DNA of 39,728 nt from Pseudomonas sp. CHM02. GTDB lineage: Bacteria > Pseudomonadota > Gammaproteobacteria > Pseudomonadales > Pseudomonadaceae. The DNA is taken from assembly GCF_000612585.1 (NCBI RefSeq), contig NZ_JFCA01000060.1, positions 1 to 39,728 of the forward strand, given 5' to 3'. Every line of letters begins with the position of its first letter. Within the stretch, counting starts at the first letter, position 1. Shown here piece after piece: positions 7,805-16,496 of the stretch. Under the pieces are notes generated by a model. That model had not been told where the DNA came from. It worked only from the letters and a program-made list of their open reading frames with translations, and ran no database searches. The translations under genes and the position numbers were made by a program.

Positions 7805-7815
7805 TCCCTCCCTGC

Positions 7816-7917
7816 TGCAGGAGCGAGCTTGCTCGCGAAAATCGTCAACGATAACGCGTGCATTCAGGATAAACGCGGCGCCCACGCGTTCTTCGCGAGC
7901 AAGCTCGCGCCTCCAGG
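7816..7917. repeat. REP doublet between hasS and hasR
   Basis: CAGGAGCGAGCTTGCTCGCGAA at 7818-7839 is mirrored by TTCGCGAGCAAGCTCGCGCCTCC at 7892-7914. The arms belong to the same subtype as the doublet at 4751 but are more diverged. It separates the regulatory genes from the receptor gene and could end or weaken the hasIS transcript. Confidence 0.8.
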
Positions 7918-7988
7918 GTTGTTTGCCTTCAGAAAAAAACTTTCAAAAAAGACTTACTGACTTCCTGCGCGTCGCACGTCTTGCTAGG

Positions 7989-8007
7989 TGAGAAGCATTC
8001 GCATAAA
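7989..8007 (+). promoter_or_regulatory. Possible Fur-like site upstream of hasR
   Basis: GAGAAGCATTCGCATAA contains CATTCGCAT, a fragment common in pseudomonad Fur sites, but full-length agreement with the consensus is only about half. The 120 bases before hasR should also hold a HasI-dependent promoter; I could not assign its -35 and -10 with confidence. Confidence 0.25.
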
Positions 8008-8037
8008 CAAAACCGCTTAGCGCAGGGAACAACAGAA

Positions 8038-10695
8038 ATGTCAGCACTCAACAAGGGGCGTATCACCGCCAGCCGGTTAGCCCTGGCCATCCACTTGGGC
8101 CTGTTCGCCGCAGTGGCACCAGTGTTCGCCGCGCAGCCTCAGGTGAATGCTGCCCAGTCCGCCGTGCTGATGCTTGATATCCCTGCGCAGTCCCTGGGCA
8201 GTGCCGTACTGGCGTTCGCCGACCAGGCCGGCCTGCAAGTGCTGTTCGACAGCCAGCGCCTGGAAGGTTTGCAGAGCACGGCGGTCAAGGGGCAGTTCGG
8301 CGTGCAGGAAGGCTTGGCGCGTTTGTTGGGGAATACGCCGGTGGAGTATCGCTTCAACGGTGAGCGGCAGGTCACCCTGACCCGCGTTGAGCAGAGTGGC
8401 GCCGCCCTGGCATTGGCCACCACCACGATCACTGGCCGGCAGCCCAACGATTGGGTGTATTCAACACCTCACTCGGTGAGTGTGGTCGGGCGTGAACAAC
8501 TGGATCGCAACCCGCCGCGCCATGCCGCTGAAATGCTCGAGGAGGCGCCGGGCGTCTACTCGGCCGTCAGCCAGCAAGACCCCGGCCTGTCGGTGAATAT
8601 CCGCGGTATCCAGGACTATGGCCGGGTCAACATGTCGGTGGACGGCATGCGCCAGAACTATCAGCAAAGTGGTCACCAGCAACGTAACGGCACGCTGTAT
8701 GTCGACTCGGAATTGCTCTCTGAGGTGGTGATCGAAAAGGGCGCCACCTCCACGATGGGCGGGGCGGGGGTGATCGGCGGGGTGGCCAATTTTCGCACCG
8801 TCGAGGCCGCCCACCTGCTCAAGGACGGCAAGGAAATCGGCGGACGCATCCGCTTGACCACAGGGCTGGGCGGGCGCAGCAACGGCACGCATTTCATCGG
8901 CAGCTCGGCGTTTGCCGTGGGGACCGATGTATGGGACATGCTGGTGGCTGCCAGTGAGCGTCACCTCGGCGATTACAACCCTGGCACCAAAGGCAGCATC
9001 GGCGATCTGCGCACCGGCACGTCCTTCCTGCCGAACAGTCAGGACCGGATCAAGAACACCACCGTCGCCTACTCGGGGTCGGTAATGCGCTCCCGCCTGC
9101 TCAAGCTCGGTATCAACCTGCCGGTGGACCAGCGTTTGCAACTGAGCTACCTGACGACCGAAGTCGGCTACGACGATGTGAATATGATGACCGCCGAAAA
9201 AGCCCAGTTATGGGAAAAGCTCGGCAGCAGCGATGTCACGGCGCAGAACTTCGCGCTGGACTACAGCTACACGCCGGACAATCCGCTGATCGATTTCAAG
9301 GCCAAGCTCTACTACGTCGATACCCGCAACGACCAGACCACCCTGACCCGTGGCAGCAGCAAGGGTTACGAGGTCACCTACCAGACCAATACCTATGGTT
9401 TCCAGGCCCAGAACATCTCGACCTTTGCCCTGGGCGAGCTGTCCGTGCTCAAGGCCAACTATGGGCTGGAGTTCTTCTACGACAAGGTCCGGCCGGACTC
9501 GAACCAGATGGTGGAGGCAGGCTCGGCGGTGGCGGCCTCGGCGGCGGAAAGCATCACCCCCGAGGGTGATCGGGCACTGGGCAGCCTGTTCGCGCGCCTG
9601 GATTACGACTACGACGATTGGCTGAACCTCAATGCCGGGTTGCGTTACGACCGCTATCGGCTGCGCGGCGAAACCGGCTTGAACACGCGGACCTTCATCA
9701 TCGGCACCACCCGGCAGGTCGGCTTGCCCATGACCTACGACGTGGACCGGGAAGAGGGGCATTTCTCGCCGACCTTCGGCCTGTCGATCAAGCCTGGCGT
9801 GGACTGGTTGCAACTCTTCGCCACGTACGGCAAGGGCTGGCGCCCGCCGGCAGTCACCGAAAGCCTGGTCAGCGGTCGGCCCCATGGCGGGGGCTCGGAG
9901 TCGATTTTCCCCAACCCGTTTTTGAAGCCGGAAACGTCCACCGCCTGGGAGGTCGGCTTCAATGTGTTGAAGGAAGATCTGTTGTTCGCCGAAGACCGCG
10001 TGGGCATGAAGGTGTCCTACTTCAACACCCGCGTGGACGACTTCTCCTATATGGCCCTGGGCGTGCAGCCGCCCGGTTATGGCATCGCCAATATCGGCAA
10101 TGCGGCTTATGTGAACAACCTGGAGACCACGCGCTTTCGCGGCCTGGAGTACCAGCTGGATTACGACGCCGGGTTTGCCTATGGCCAGTTCAATTACACA
10201 CGCATGCTCGGCAGCAACAAGTTCTGCAGCAAGACCGCGTGGCTGGGCGGTGTCACCAAGATCCAGAAAGGGCCGGGCAGCCGTGCGCCTGTAGACGCGA
10301 TGGTGCCGGACGCCGCGGCCAATGCGGCGCAGAGCTGCAGTGCGATCCTGGGCTCCTCCGAACACATGCCGATGGACCGCGGCACCGCGACCCTGGGCGC
10401 ACGCTTCTTCGAGCGCAGATTGGATCTGGGGGTTCGCGCCCGCTACAGCGGCGGCTACTACGTAAAGGGTGGCGTCGGCGTGACCACTTCGCAAACCGGC
10501 GTTTATCCGGCCGACTGGAAGCCCTACACCGTCTACGACCTCTACAGCAGCTACCGCGCCACCGACCAACTGACCCTGCGCCTGGCCATGGAAAACGTCA
10601 CCGACCGCGCCTACCTGGTGCCGCTGGGCGACGTGCTGGCCTTCACCCTGGGGCGTGGGCGCACGTTGCAGGGCACCGTTGAATATCAGTTCTGA
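8038..10695 (+). CDS. hasR: TonB-dependent hemophore receptor
   Basis: This 885-residue outer-membrane receptor takes heme from HasA and imports it with TonB energy. After the signal peptide (cleavage near VFAAQ), a secretin/TonB N-terminal signalling domain spans about 45-95 (SLGSAVLAFADQAGLQVLFD), which would contact HasS. The plug follows, and then a 22-strand barrel ending in the aromatic C-terminus VEYQF. The loop typical of heme receptors lies between WRPP (from 601) and NPFLKPE (from 626), with His616 inside it; His213 in the plug is a candidate second heme ligand, by analogy with Serratia HasR. The ATG at 8038 was preferred over an upstream TTG because AGGGA precedes it and a proper signal peptide follows. 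Confidence 0.95.
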   Translation: MSALNKGRITASRLALAIHLGLFAAVAPVFAAQPQVNAAQSAVLMLDIPAQSLGSAVLAFADQAGLQVLFDSQRLEGLQSTAVKGQFGVQEGLARLLGNTPVEYRFNGERQVTLTRVEQSGAALALATTTITGRQPNDWVYSTPHSVSVVGREQLDRNPPRHAAEMLEEAPGVYSAVSQQDPGLSVNIRGIQDYGRVNMSVDGMRQNYQQSGHQQRNGTLYVDSELLSEVVIEKGATSTMGGAGVIGGVANFRTVEAAHLLKDGKEIGGRIRLTTGLGGRSNGTHFIGSSAFAVGTDVWDMLVAASERHLGDYNPGTKGSIGDLRTGTSFLPNSQDRIKNTTVAYSGSVMRSRLLKLGINLPVDQRLQLSYLTTEVGYDDVNMMTAEKAQLWEKLGSSDVTAQNFALDYSYTPDNPLIDFKAKLYYVDTRNDQTTLTRGSSKGYEVTYQTNTYGFQAQNISTFALGELSVLKANYGLEFFYDKVRPDSNQMVEAGSAVAASAAESITPEGDRALGSLFARLDYDYDDWLNLNAGLRYDRYRLRGETGLNTRTFIIGTTRQVGLPMTYDVDREEGHFSPTFGLSIKPGVDWLQLFATYGKGWRPPAVTESLVSGRPHGGGSESIFPNPFLKPETSTAWEVGFNVLKEDLLFAEDRVGMKVSYFNTRVDDFSYMALGVQPPGYGIANIGNAAYVNNLETTRFRGLEYQLDYDAGFAYGQFNYTRMLGSNKFCSKTAWLGGVTKIQKGPGSRAPVDAMVPDAAANAAQSCSAILGSSEHMPMDRGTATLGARFFERRLDLGVRARYSGGYYVKGGVGVTTSQTGVYPADWKPYTVYDLYSSYRATDQLTLRLAMENVTDRAYLVPLGDVLAFTLGRGRTLQGTVEYQF

Positions 10696-10776
10696 CCGAT
10701 TTTGCCCAGTGACGGGCAAAACCACAGCAGGCACTGGCTTGCTGTGGAGATACCACCCCATGACTTGGAGTTTTGC

Positions 10777-11397
10777 ATGAGCATTTCTATTTCATACAGC
10801 ACGACCTACGCCGCTAACACCGTTGCCGAGTACCTGAGCGACTGGTCGGCTTACTTTGGTGACCTGAACCACCGTGAAGGTTCGGTCAAAGAGGGTTCGA
10901 ACACCGGTGGTTTCAATCCTGGCCCGTTCGACGGCACCCAATATGGTGTGTCGAGCACGGTCAGCAACGCGGCGGTGGTCGCTAACGGTGACCTGCATTA
11001 CACCTTGTTCAATCCGCCGTCGCACACCTTGTGGGGTTCGATCGACTCCCTGAACCTGGGCACGATCCTGTCGGGCGGCGCCGGCAGCGGTGGCTACACC
11101 CTCACCGAGCAGGAAGTCAGCTTTACCAACCTGGGCCTGTCGAGCCTGCAGTCCGAAGGCCGTGACGGCCAGGTGCACAAAATCGTGTACGGCCTGATGA
11201 GCGGTGACAGCTCGGCCTTGGCCTCGGCGATCGATTCCCTGCTCAAGGACATCGACCCAAGCCTGTCGGTCAACTCGACGTTCGATCAACTGGCCGCTGC
11301 CGGTGTGGCGCATCTGGACTCGGCTTCGGTCGCCGCCTCCGAGGTGGCCCTGGTGGGCGTGCAAGACGTGCCTCAGGACTTCGCCCTGGCCGCCTGA
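10777..11397 (+). CDS. hasA: Secreted heme-binding hemophore
   Basis: The 206-residue hemophore captures heme outside the cell. The known HasA heme-ligand positions are all conserved in the exact numbering: His32 (LNHREG), Tyr75 (DLHYTLF) and the supporting His83 (PPSHTLWG). There is no N-terminal signal peptide. The C-terminus ends in DFALAA, a typical uncleaved type I secretion signal read by HasDEF. The ATG at 10777 follows TTGGAG at 6 bases; the 25 codons upstream of it are not family-like. It sits 81 bases after hasR and is followed by a perfect hairpin before hasD, consistent with much higher expression of the hemophore than of its exporter. Confidence 0.97.
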   Translation: MSISISYSTTYAANTVAEYLSDWSAYFGDLNHREGSVKEGSNTGGFNPGPFDGTQYGVSSTVSNAAVVANGDLHYTLFNPPSHTLWGSIDSLNLGTILSGGAGSGGYTLTEQEVSFTNLGLSSLQSEGRDGQVHKIVYGLMSGDSSALASAIDSLLKDIDPSLSVNSTFDQLAAAGVAHLDSASVAASEVALVGVQDVPQDFALAA

Positions 11398-11410
11398 TGC
11401 CATGAAAAAA

Positions 11411-11438
11411 GCGAATGGAAGATCGCTCTCCCATTCGC
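11411..11438 (+). terminator. Intercistronic hairpin between hasA and hasD
   Basis: GCGAATGG and CCATTCGC form a perfect 8-bp stem with a 12-base loop, 13 bases after the hasA stop. No T-run follows, so it is more likely a transcript-stabilising or attenuating element than a full terminator. Its position fits unequal expression of hemophore and exporter. Confidence 0.6.
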
Positions 11439-11561
11439 CGCATTACACCGCCGTCGCCAAGCCTTCTAACTCTTCAGCGACGGCGGTGCCGAATTCTGCG
11501 CAGCGTCGTATGGCCTGTCAACGCAGCGACGCTGCTCGCTCAACCCTTTGAGAATCCCCAG

Positions 11562-13298
11562 ATGCGCCACGCCGGCAACGAAACCCTGGCCGCCCTTGCG
11601 GCCTATAAAAGTGGCTTCTTCAACATCGGCCTGTTCTCGGCGGTGATCAACCTGCTGATGCTCGCCCCCGCGCTGTACATGCTGCAGGTGTACGACCGGG
11701 TGCTGGCCTCCGGCAATCAGATGACCCTGTTGATGCTGACGCTGATGATCCTCGGCCTGTTCGGCCTGATGGGCGCGTTGGAGTGGGTGCGCAGCCAGGT
11801 GGTGATCCGCCTCGGCACGCAGATGGACATGCGCTTGAACCAACGGGTGTACGACGCCGCGTTCGAAGCGCAACTCAAGGGTGGCACCCAGGCAGCGGGC
11901 CAGGCGCTGCATGACCTGACCACCTTGCGCCAGTTCGCCACCGGCCAGGCGTTGTTCGCGTTCTTCGATGCACCATGGTTTCCGGTGTACCTGTTGGTGA
12001 TTTTCCTGTTCCACCCGTGGCTCGGCCTGTTGGCCTTGGGTGGGGCGGTGTTGTTGATCGTGCTGGCGTGGGTCAACCATCACGTCAGCCAGGCACCGAT
12101 GGCCCTGGCCAGTCAGCTGTCCATCAGCGCCAGCCAGCAGGCCACCGCCAACCTGCGCAATGCCGACACCATCGAAGCCATGGGCATGCTTGCCACGTTG
12201 CGCGCGCGCTGGTTCAACCAGCACCAGGCGTTCCTGGCGCAGCAGAACCTGGCCAGTGAGAAGACGGCGACGGTCACCGCCTGGTCCAAGGGCGTGCGCC
12301 TGGCGTTGCAGTCTTTGGTGCTGGGCCTGGGCGCATTGCTGGCGGTGCAGGGCGATATCACGCCGGGGATGATGATTGCCGGTTCGATCCTAATGGGTCG
12401 CGTGCTCAGCCCGATCGATCAGTTGATTGGCGTGTGGAAACAGTGGGGCTCGGCGCGCCTGGCGTACGAACGCTTGTCGCGAATGCTGGAGGCCAACCCG
12501 GCGCGCCCCGTGCGCATGAGCCTGCCGGAGCCCAAAGGCCAACTCACCGTCGAGCAAATCAGCGCCTGCGCTCCCGGCAGCCGTCGACCGGCGTTGGCCA
12601 ATCTGGGCTTCAACCTCGCCGCGGGCGAAGTCCTGGGCGTGATCGGGCCGTCGGGCTGCGGCAAGTCCACCCTGGCGCGAATCCTGGTGGGCGCCTGGGC
12701 GCCCTTGGCCGGCAAGGTGCGCCTGGACGGTGCCGACCTGGCCCAGTGGGACAAGCAGCAGTTGGGGCCGCACATCGGCTACCTGCCGCAAGACATTCAG
12801 TTGTTCGCCGGCAGCATCGCGGAGAACATCGCGCGCTTTGCTGAAGTCGATGCCGACAAGGTCCTCGCTGCCGCACAAATGGCCGGCGTGCATGAACTGA
12901 TCCTGCAACTGCCCCAGGGCTATGACACGCAACTGGGCGAGGGCGGCGCAGGGTTGTCCGGCGGCCAGAAGCAACGTGTTGCGCTGGCCCGTGCGCTGTA
13001 CGGCCTGCCTGCGCTGATCGTGCTGGATGAACCCAACGCCCACCTCGATGAAGTGGGCGAGCAGGCCCTGCTGCAGGCCATCGCCCAGCTCAAGCAGCAG
13101 CGCCGCACCGTGATCCTGATCACCCATAAACCCAACGTACTGACCCTGACTGACCAGTTGCTGATCCTCAAGGAGGGCCAGTTGCAGGCCTTTGGCCCCA
13201 CGGCGCGGGTGTTGGAAGCGCGGCAGAAACCTGCGGCGCCCAAACCGGTATCGACCATGAGCATGAGCTACCGCCTCGGCGAGGGAAAACAGGCATGA
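11562..13298 (+). CDS. hasD: Type I secretion ABC transporter for HasA
   Basis: This 578-residue inner-membrane exporter of the PrtD/HasD family powers HasA secretion. The N-terminal half holds about six transmembrane helices (for example ALYMLQVYDRVLASGNQMTL, characteristic of this family). The nucleotide-binding domain has Walker A GPSGCGKST near 361, the signature LSGGQKQR near 465, Walker B LIVLDEP near 485 and the switch His in ITHKP near 519. The ATG at 11562 is supported by family length and by GAGA upstream; 49 extra in-frame codons before it overlap the hairpin and look non-coding. It overlaps hasE by ATGA. Confidence 0.95.
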   Translation: MRHAGNETLAALAAYKSGFFNIGLFSAVINLLMLAPALYMLQVYDRVLASGNQMTLLMLTLMILGLFGLMGALEWVRSQVVIRLGTQMDMRLNQRVYDAAFEAQLKGGTQAAGQALHDLTTLRQFATGQALFAFFDAPWFPVYLLVIFLFHPWLGLLALGGAVLLIVLAWVNHHVSQAPMALASQLSISASQQATANLRNADTIEAMGMLATLRARWFNQHQAFLAQQNLASEKTATVTAWSKGVRLALQSLVLGLGALLAVQGDITPGMMIAGSILMGRVLSPIDQLIGVWKQWGSARLAYERLSRMLEANPARPVRMSLPEPKGQLTVEQISACAPGSRRPALANLGFNLAAGEVLGVIGPSGCGKSTLARILVGAWAPLAGKVRLDGADLAQWDKQQLGPHIGYLPQDIQLFAGSIAENIARFAEVDADKVLAAAQMAGVHELILQLPQGYDTQLGEGGAGLSGGQKQRVALARALYGLPALIVLDEPNAHLDEVGEQALLQAIAQLKQQRRTVILITHKPNVLTLTDQLLILKEGQLQAFGPTARVLEARQKPAAPKPVSTMSMSYRLGEGKQA

Positions 13299-14620
13299 AC
13301 CAGAGCAAACCTGTGTTGATCAGCGATGCCCCGAACAATGTGCTGGCGCTGGATGACAAAAAGTACTCGCGCCTGGGCTGGCTGTTGGTACTTGGCGGTT
13401 TTGCCGGGTTCCTCGGCTGGGCGGCCTTGGCGCCGTTGGACAAGGGCGTGGCGGTGCCGGGCAAGGTCATGGTCTCGGGCCATCGCAAGACCGTGCAGCA
13501 CCCGGCCGGTGGCATCGTGGAGCGTATCGACGTGCGCGACGGTGATGTGGTCAGCGCCGGCCAGGTCCTGCTGCGCTTGAAGGAAACCCCGTTGCGCGGG
13601 CAGATGCAGTCCCTGCGCAGCCAGTACCTGGCATCCCTGGCCAGCGAAGCGCGTTTAAGTGCCGAAAGCGAAGGGCTGGCGGCGATCACCTTCGACCCGG
13701 AACTGCTCAACGATCCTGAGGCGACCGGCACGCTGAGCCTGCAACGGCAACTGTTCCATAGCCGTGCCCAGGCACTGGCCACCGAGCAACAAGGCCTGCG
13801 CGAAACCATCGCCGGCGCCGAGGCGCAGTTGCGCGGCACGCGGGATTCGCAGGCGAGCAAAGTCCAGCAACGGGCCGCGTTGAATGAGCAGCTGCAAGGC
13901 CTGCGCGAGTTGGCGCGTGACGGTTACATCCCGCGCAACCGCCTGCTCGACAGCGAGCGCCTGTATTCCCAGATCGACGGCGCCATCGCCGAGGACTACG
14001 GCCGCATCGGCCAGTTGCAGCGCCAGGTGATGGAACTGCGCCTGCGCATCCGCCAACTTGGCGAAGACTTCCAGAAAGACCTGCGCGGCCAGTTGGCCGA
14101 GACCCGCACCCGCAGCGACGACTTGCGCAATCGCCTGGCCTCGGCCGAGTTCGAGTTGGCCAACAGCCGGGTCACGGCGCCGGCATCCGGCGTGGTGGTG
14201 GGGCTGGACGTGTACACCGAGGGCGGAGTGATCCAGCCCGGCCAGGCATTGATGGATATCGTGCCCCAAGGCGAACCCCTGCTGGTGGAGGCGCGCGTGC
14301 CGGTGCAGATGGTCGACAAAGTGCATCCGGGCCTGCCGGTGGAGTTGATGTTCTCGGCGTTCAACCAGTCCACCACGCCACGGGTGGCCGGCGAAGTGAC
14401 GCTGGTCTCGGCGGACCGCCAAGTCGATGAGCGCAGCGGCGAGCCGTATTACACGCTGCGCGCCCAAGTCAGCGCAGCCAGCATGCAGCAACTCGACGGG
14501 GTGCAGATCCGTCCGGGCATGCCAGTGGAAACTTTCGTCAAGACCGGCGAGCGCTCGATGCTCAACTACCTGTTCAAACCCCTGATGGATCGCACCCACA
14601 TGGCGCTGGTGGAAGAATGA
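13295..14620 (+). CDS. hasE: Type I secretion membrane-fusion protein for HasA
   Basis: The 441-residue HlyD/PrtE-type adaptor links HasD to the outer-membrane channel. A short cytoplasmic N-terminus is followed by a transmembrane helix at about residues 28-46 (LGWLLVLGGFAGFLGWAAL). A biotinyl-lipoyl half-motif, VQHPAGGIVERIDVRDGD, comes next, then a long coiled coil (about 90-280) rich in Gln, Arg and Leu, and the second lipoyl half, TAPASGVVVGLDVYTEGG. The C-terminal beta-barrel ends in the segment GERSMLNYLFKPL, typical of protease and hemophore exporters. ATGA overlaps join it to both hasD and hasF, so the three exporter genes are translationally coupled. Confidence 0.95.
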   Translation: MNQSKPVLISDAPNNVLALDDKKYSRLGWLLVLGGFAGFLGWAALAPLDKGVAVPGKVMVSGHRKTVQHPAGGIVERIDVRDGDVVSAGQVLLRLKETPLRGQMQSLRSQYLASLASEARLSAESEGLAAITFDPELLNDPEATGTLSLQRQLFHSRAQALATEQQGLRETIAGAEAQLRGTRDSQASKVQQRAALNEQLQGLRELARDGYIPRNRLLDSERLYSQIDGAIAEDYGRIGQLQRQVMELRLRIRQLGEDFQKDLRGQLAETRTRSDDLRNRLASAEFELANSRVTAPASGVVVGLDVYTEGGVIQPGQALMDIVPQGEPLLVEARVPVQMVDKVHPGLPVELMFSAFNQSTTPRVAGEVTLVSADRQVDERSGEPYYTLRAQVSAASMQQLDGVQIRPGMPVETFVKTGERSMLNYLFKPLMDRTHMALVEE

Positions 14621-15933
14621 AGGCGTTGTTGTTTACCCTGTGTTTCGGTTGTACCTCGGTGGCACACGCCTTGGGTTTGCTGGATGCCTACGACTTGGCC
14701 CTGCGTAACGACCCGACGTTTCAGGCGGCCATCCAGGAGCGTGAGGCCGGTGACGAAAATCGTGTGATCGGGCGTGCGGGATTATTGCCGAACGTGTCGT
14801 GGAGCTATAACAACTCGCGCAACGAGTCCGAAGTGACGGCGGGTGACGTCACCAGCAACCGTGACTACCGCAGCTACGCATCGACCCTGACCCTGCAGCA
14901 ACCGCTGCTGGATTACGAAGCCTACGCGCGTTTTCGCCAGGGCACCGCCCAGGCCTTGATGGCCGACGAGCGCTTTCGCGGCAAGAGCCAGGAGCTGGCG
15001 GTGCGGCTGCTTAACGCTTACAGCCAGGCCTTGCTGGCGCAAGAACGTATCGAGCTGAGTCGCGCACAGAAACGTGCGTATGCCGAGCGCCTGCAACTCA
15101 ATGATCGCCTGCTCAAGGGCGGTGAAGGCACACGCACCGATGTGCTGGAAACCCAGGCGCGCCTGAGCCTGGCCCAGGCCGAAGAGATCGAGTCCCAGGA
15201 TGCCCAGGACAGCGCCTTGCGTGAGTTGGAAGCCATCGTCGGCCAACCGTTGCAGATCGAAGAACTGGCACCGCTGACGCGCCAATTCGACATCCCACCG
15301 CTGGAGCCCAACCGTTTCGAAACCTGGCGCGAAATGGCCATGGCCAATAACCCGGAGCTTAAATCCCAGCACCACGCTTTGGACGTGGCCTCCTATGAAG
15401 TGAAGCGCAAGCGCGCGGGTCACCTGCCCAAGGTCAGCCTGTACGCCACCAGCCGCCAGACCCACTCCGACTCGGAAAGCAGCTACAACCAGAAGTACGA
15501 CACCAACAGTGTCGGCATCCAGGTCAGCCTGCCGCTGTTTGCCGGCGGCGGCGTGTCGGCCTCCACTCGCCAGGCGGCGAATCAGTTGTCCCAGGCCCAG
15601 TACGAGCTGGACGCGCAAACCTCCGCCACGCTGGTGGAGTTGCGCAAGCAGTTCAACCTCAACACCAGCGGCGCAGCCAAAGTGCGTGCCTATGAAATGG
15701 CCGTCAGCTCTGCCACTGCGTTGGTCGCTGCAACGAAAAAGAGTGTGGCCGGCGGTGAGCGGGTCAACCTCGACGTGCTCGACGCAGAACAACAACTCTT
15801 CACCGCCCGCCGCGATTTGGCGAATGCGCGGCATGCGTATCTGTTGGCGAGGATTCAGCTGAAGTATTACGCGGGGTTGCTGAGCGAGCAGGACTTGCGG
15901 GCCTTGGCGGGGTATTTCCAGCCTTCGGCATGA
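14617..15933 (+). CDS. hasF: TolC-family outer-membrane channel for HasA
   Basis: This 438-residue protein carries a signal peptide (likely cleaved after VAHA) and two structural repeats of the TolC fold. The repeats begin at LLDAYDLALRNDPTFQAA and NNPELKSQHHALDVASYEVK. The conserved YEVKRKRAGHLPKVSL and VNLDVLDAEQQLFTARRDLA segments are typical of PrtF/HasF. It forms the trimeric outer-membrane duct that completes the HasDEF exporter. In Serratia the host TolC fills this role, while pseudomonads usually carry a dedicated hasF as here. It is the last gene before a strong terminator. Confidence 0.93.
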   Translation: MKALLFTLCFGCTSVAHALGLLDAYDLALRNDPTFQAAIQEREAGDENRVIGRAGLLPNVSWSYNNSRNESEVTAGDVTSNRDYRSYASTLTLQQPLLDYEAYARFRQGTAQALMADERFRGKSQELAVRLLNAYSQALLAQERIELSRAQKRAYAERLQLNDRLLKGGEGTRTDVLETQARLSLAQAEEIESQDAQDSALRELEAIVGQPLQIEELAPLTRQFDIPPLEPNRFETWREMAMANNPELKSQHHALDVASYEVKRKRAGHLPKVSLYATSRQTHSDSESSYNQKYDTNSVGIQVSLPLFAGGGVSASTRQAANQLSQAQYELDAQTSATLVELRKQFNLNTSGAAKVRAYEMAVSSATALVAATKKSVAGGERVNLDVLDAEQQLFTARRDLANARHAYLLARIQLKYYAGLLSEQDLRALAGYFQPSA

Positions 15934-15941
15934 GTGGTTAC

Positions 15942-15966
15942 AACCCGGCATTCGCCGGGTTTTTTG
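15942..15966 (+). terminator. Rho-independent terminator of the has operon
   Basis: AACCCGGC and GCCGGGTT form an 8-bp GC-rich stem around a 4-base loop, followed directly by a run of Ts. It lies 9 bases after the hasF stop. Confidence 0.9.
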
Positions 15967-16067
15967 TGCTTACTAATCTGTGAATCAGCTTCGGGAAATG
16001 GAGCCGGTTGTCGGGTGACAGGGGAAAATTGTTACCAGGCGGAAAATAACCTAACGGATGGGTTACG

Positions 16068-16496
16068 ATGAGAGTAGGCACTTACAAAGGATATGTGATT
16101 TCGGTGTTTATCAGGGATGAGCATTGCCCGCCCCATGTGCATGTGTGGGGGAACGAATGGGATGCGCGTTTTCGTTTCAGCTTTCTGCATGGGGAAGTGG
16201 AGTTGTGGGACGTAGAGCCTGAGCGACGGCAACCACCCATGGCGGTTTTGAAAGAAATACGCGGGGCGATCATGCAGCGGCACTACCTGGCGCGGGCACG
16301 CAGGATCTGGTGGGAATACCTGCAGACGGTCTGCCTGGAAAATCACTCCTGGGATTGGGAGGCGCGCGAGGTGTTGCCTGGGCTCATCATTCAGCCGGGT
16401 GTTTATGTGATCGCGCGCGCCCGGCACGATGTTGTGGGGCAGAAAACAATTTTGAACCTGGTCAGGGCGCCGGGTTTTGTGGAGATTGAACTATGA
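16068..16496 (+). CDS. DUF4160-like protein (possible toxin-antitoxin partner)
   Basis: The 142-residue protein starts with an N-terminal DUF4160-type domain: YKGYVISVFIRDEHCPPHVHVWG, with the hallmark PPHVHV, then a beta strand and the helix VLKEIRGAIMQRHYLARARRIWWEYLQ. Residues 90-142 continue past the usual small domain with a second, Trp/Arg-rich part that I do not recognise. It is joined to the next gene, a DUF2442 protein, by an ATGA overlap. Pairs of these two families recur in bacterial genomes and are sometimes suggested to be toxin-antitoxin-like; no function is established by this sequence. A GGATGGG stretch precedes the ATG. The only other nearby element is the has terminator upstream. 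Confidence 0.8.
   Translation: MRVGTYKGYVISVFIRDEHCPPHVHVWGNEWDARFRFSFLHGEVELWDVEPERRQPPMAVLKEIRGAIMQRHYLARARRIWWEYLQTVCLENHSWDWEAREVLPGLIIQPGVYVIARARHDVVGQKTILNLVRAPGFVEIEL

Noticed and set aside
9208..10761. Long open frame opposite hasR (about 517 codons)
   Set aside because: It lies wholly antisense to a well-conserved receptor gene; its composition (many Gly, Ala, Val, Gln, His) is typical of GC-rich shadow frames, and it resembles no family.
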